From the NCBI RefSeq assembly GCF_046480435.1, contig NZ_PKGC01000079.1: a stretch of DNA of 24,802 nt. One strand, written 5' to 3'. Both the position numbers and the translations under genes were made by a program. The notes beneath the pieces were generated by a model. It saw only the letters and a program-made list of their open reading frames with translations. It was not told the origin of the DNA and searched no databases. This document shows, piece after piece, positions 23,658 through 24,802 of the stretch. The first letter of the stretch is position 1; each line of letters begins with the position of its first letter. Origin of the DNA: Limnospira platensis. Its GTDB lineage: Bacteria > Cyanobacteriota > Cyanobacteriia > Cyanobacteriales > Microcoleaceae.

Positions 23658-24703
23658 ACTAAGCCGGTGGCGAGCCATGTTTTTTCTCCTAGTTTAAGGG
23701 TAACGGCGGCGCGGCCAGTCAGTTCTTCAATAAAAGTATATTGCCGTTGTTGATTGTCGGGGACGATTAATTCCACTACCGACTCAAAATCAATCTCAAT
23801 TAGCAATTGGTCTTGGTCATCAGCGGCGATAATTTCTAAGGTGCTGGGGGTTTGCAATAAGCGATCGCTAAATAATAGCGCCATAATTCCCGGCAACCTG
23901 GGGGGAATGACAGCCACCTCCGACCAGTCCCAATTAATCTGTAAAGTGGCACCCAAAAACACTTTTCGCAATTGGTGATTGACATAAATAAAAATATAGG
24001 GAAAGCCGCCTTGGGAATGGTCTTTGTTGGTGCGTCTGTCCAATACCAAAGTGATGGAGGTGCCATCAATGCAGGTGCCAAAAGCGACGAACCACTCCCA
24101 ACCGATATCTTCCCCCCAGCGGAAGCGGCCAAAATTGCGATCGTGGTAGCAAAACCAGTTCGGGTGAATGGGAAACGATCGCCCAGCAACGGATAAGTTT
24201 CCCCTCACTTGCAAGCCCGGTACTAATCCCCAGCCGATGAATCCACTGCCAAACGGTGAATTTTCTGTGACTAATAGGGGGGTGGCTGTAGCTGTCGCCT
24301 CCAATTCAATGAATAGCTGCGATCGCCGATCTTCTACTTCTAACCGCGTCTGGGTTCCGTTGACTTGCAATTCCATCCCTTCACCTTGCCAATGTACGGG
24401 TTCCGGGCTGATTTGACTGGGGTTCCACTCTTGGGAAAAAGTCGTTCCGAAACTGGCAAAAGGGGCGCTCTGGCTACAGTCGAGCCCTTGAAAATCAGTC
24501 GGAACTGTCACCATAAAACTGGTTTGAATTTCTCCAGTTCCCGGTCTGGCGATCGCCGTCAGATTCACCAGCACTCTAATCTGAGTATCAGGATCTAATA
24601 ATACATAATGATACCAATCTTTCCAATCTAGGGGGGCGGTGGGATCCTCGAGAGGGATTCGCAGTTGTTCCACTCGGGCAAGTGTTTGTTCGTCAATGGT
24701 CAT
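23636..24703 (-). CDS. CrtC/AttH-like lipocalin-fold protein
   Basis: A 355-residue soluble protein with no signal peptide or membrane segment, rich in beta-strand, aromatic residues and Gly. The central segment NWFCYHDRNFGRFRWGED (182-199) followed by GWEWF (201-205) recalls the carotenoid 1,2-hydratase (CrtC) and AttH domain, where a Tyr/His-Asp...Asn-Trp/Phe-Gly motif lines the pocket. The double-domain beta barrel of that family is about this long. By that reading it could hydrate or bind a carotenoid or related terpenoid, but hydratase activity is not established by the motif. It converges with the UGT-like gene and the two 3' ends overlap by 22 bases. The gene is complete; its start at 24703 lacks a clear ribosome site. 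The remaining 99 bases to the window edge hold no visible gene. Confidence 0.6.
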   Translation of the reverse strand: MTIDEQTLARVEQLRIPLEDPTAPLDWKDWYHYVLLDPDTQIRVLVNLTAIARPGTGEIQTSFMVTVPTDFQGLDCSQSAPFASFGTTFSQEWNPSQISPEPVHWQGEGMELQVNGTQTRLEVEDRRSQLFIELEATATATPLLVTENSPFGSGFIGWGLVPGLQVRGNLSVAGRSFPIHPNWFCYHDRNFGRFRWGEDIGWEWFVAFGTCIDGTSITLVLDRRTNKDHSQGGFPYIFIYVNHQLRKVFLGATLQINWDWSEVAVIPPRLPGIMALLFSDRLLQTPSTLEIIAADDQDQLLIEIDFESVVELIVPDNQQRQYTFIEELTGRAAVTLKLGEKTWLATGLVYGEYVI

Positions 24704-24802
24704 TTTGGCGCTAGAAATTAACTACAATTGGGCGGTGGATAACTTATCGTTGTAGGGAACCTGGCTCGCTGAGAACGTCTTTAATTGGCGGGGTGGGGGT
24801 GG

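Overview
The window reads as chromosomal DNA of a cyanobacterium. The octamer GCGATCGC (HIP1) recurs throughout. The gene set includes a Gun4 chlorophyll-synthesis regulator, a CYP110-type P450, a type IV pilus secretin with an AMIN domain, and the non-mevalonate gene dxs. Long CRISPR and tandem-repeat tracts suggest a filamentous, repeat-rich genome of the Arthrospira/Limnospira or other Oscillatoriales kind. That genus-level placement is inference from style, not from a database match.

Layout. Positions 1-170 hold a 46-bp tandem repeat. A minus-strand block follows: dxs (isoprenoid precursor), a WaaE/KdtX-like family 2 glycosyltransferase, and an HpsJ-like membrane/coiled-coil protein. Divergent from these is rfaE2 (hldE C-terminal type nucleotidyltransferase). 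From 5011 to 7968 there is one CRISPR array of 38 repeats and 37 spacers. It reads on the minus strand from a leader with a recognisable promoter at about 8100-8127, and no cas gene is visible. A small ORF, apparently broken by a frameshift, abuts gun4 (8576-9298). Then comes pilM-pilN-pilO, a strong intrinsic terminator, a separate promoter and pilQ, closed by another terminator. HU (hup) and cobD follow.

From 16485 to 17181 no gene is credible. The stretch holds a hairpin-bearing MITE-like element with TA target duplication, a 48-bp tandem repeat (7 full copies plus a part) and a 10-bp tandem repeat (5 copies) ending 11 bases before uvrC. The 48-bp repeat shares a core decamer with the repeat at the left edge. 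After uvrC comes a group that looks like lipid or secondary-metabolite tailoring: CYP110-like P450, a possible SCP2-fold protein, an FkbM methyltransferase, a UGT-like glycosyltransferase and, convergent and overlapping with it, a CrtC/AttH-like lipocalin-fold protein.

How the genes work together. The pil genes form the inner-membrane alignment complex (PilM, PilN, PilO) and outer-membrane pore (PilQ) of type IV pili. GT2, HpsJ-like and RfaE2 fit surface polysaccharide or LPS work. Dxs (isoprenoids), Gun4 (Mg-chelatase) and CobD (cobamide) serve isoprenoid and tetrapyrrole metabolism. The most unusual material is in the non-coding DNA: CRISPR repeats that have lost their hairpin at the old end of the array, a trinucleotide microsatellite captured as a spacer, and layered repeats directly in front of uvrC.
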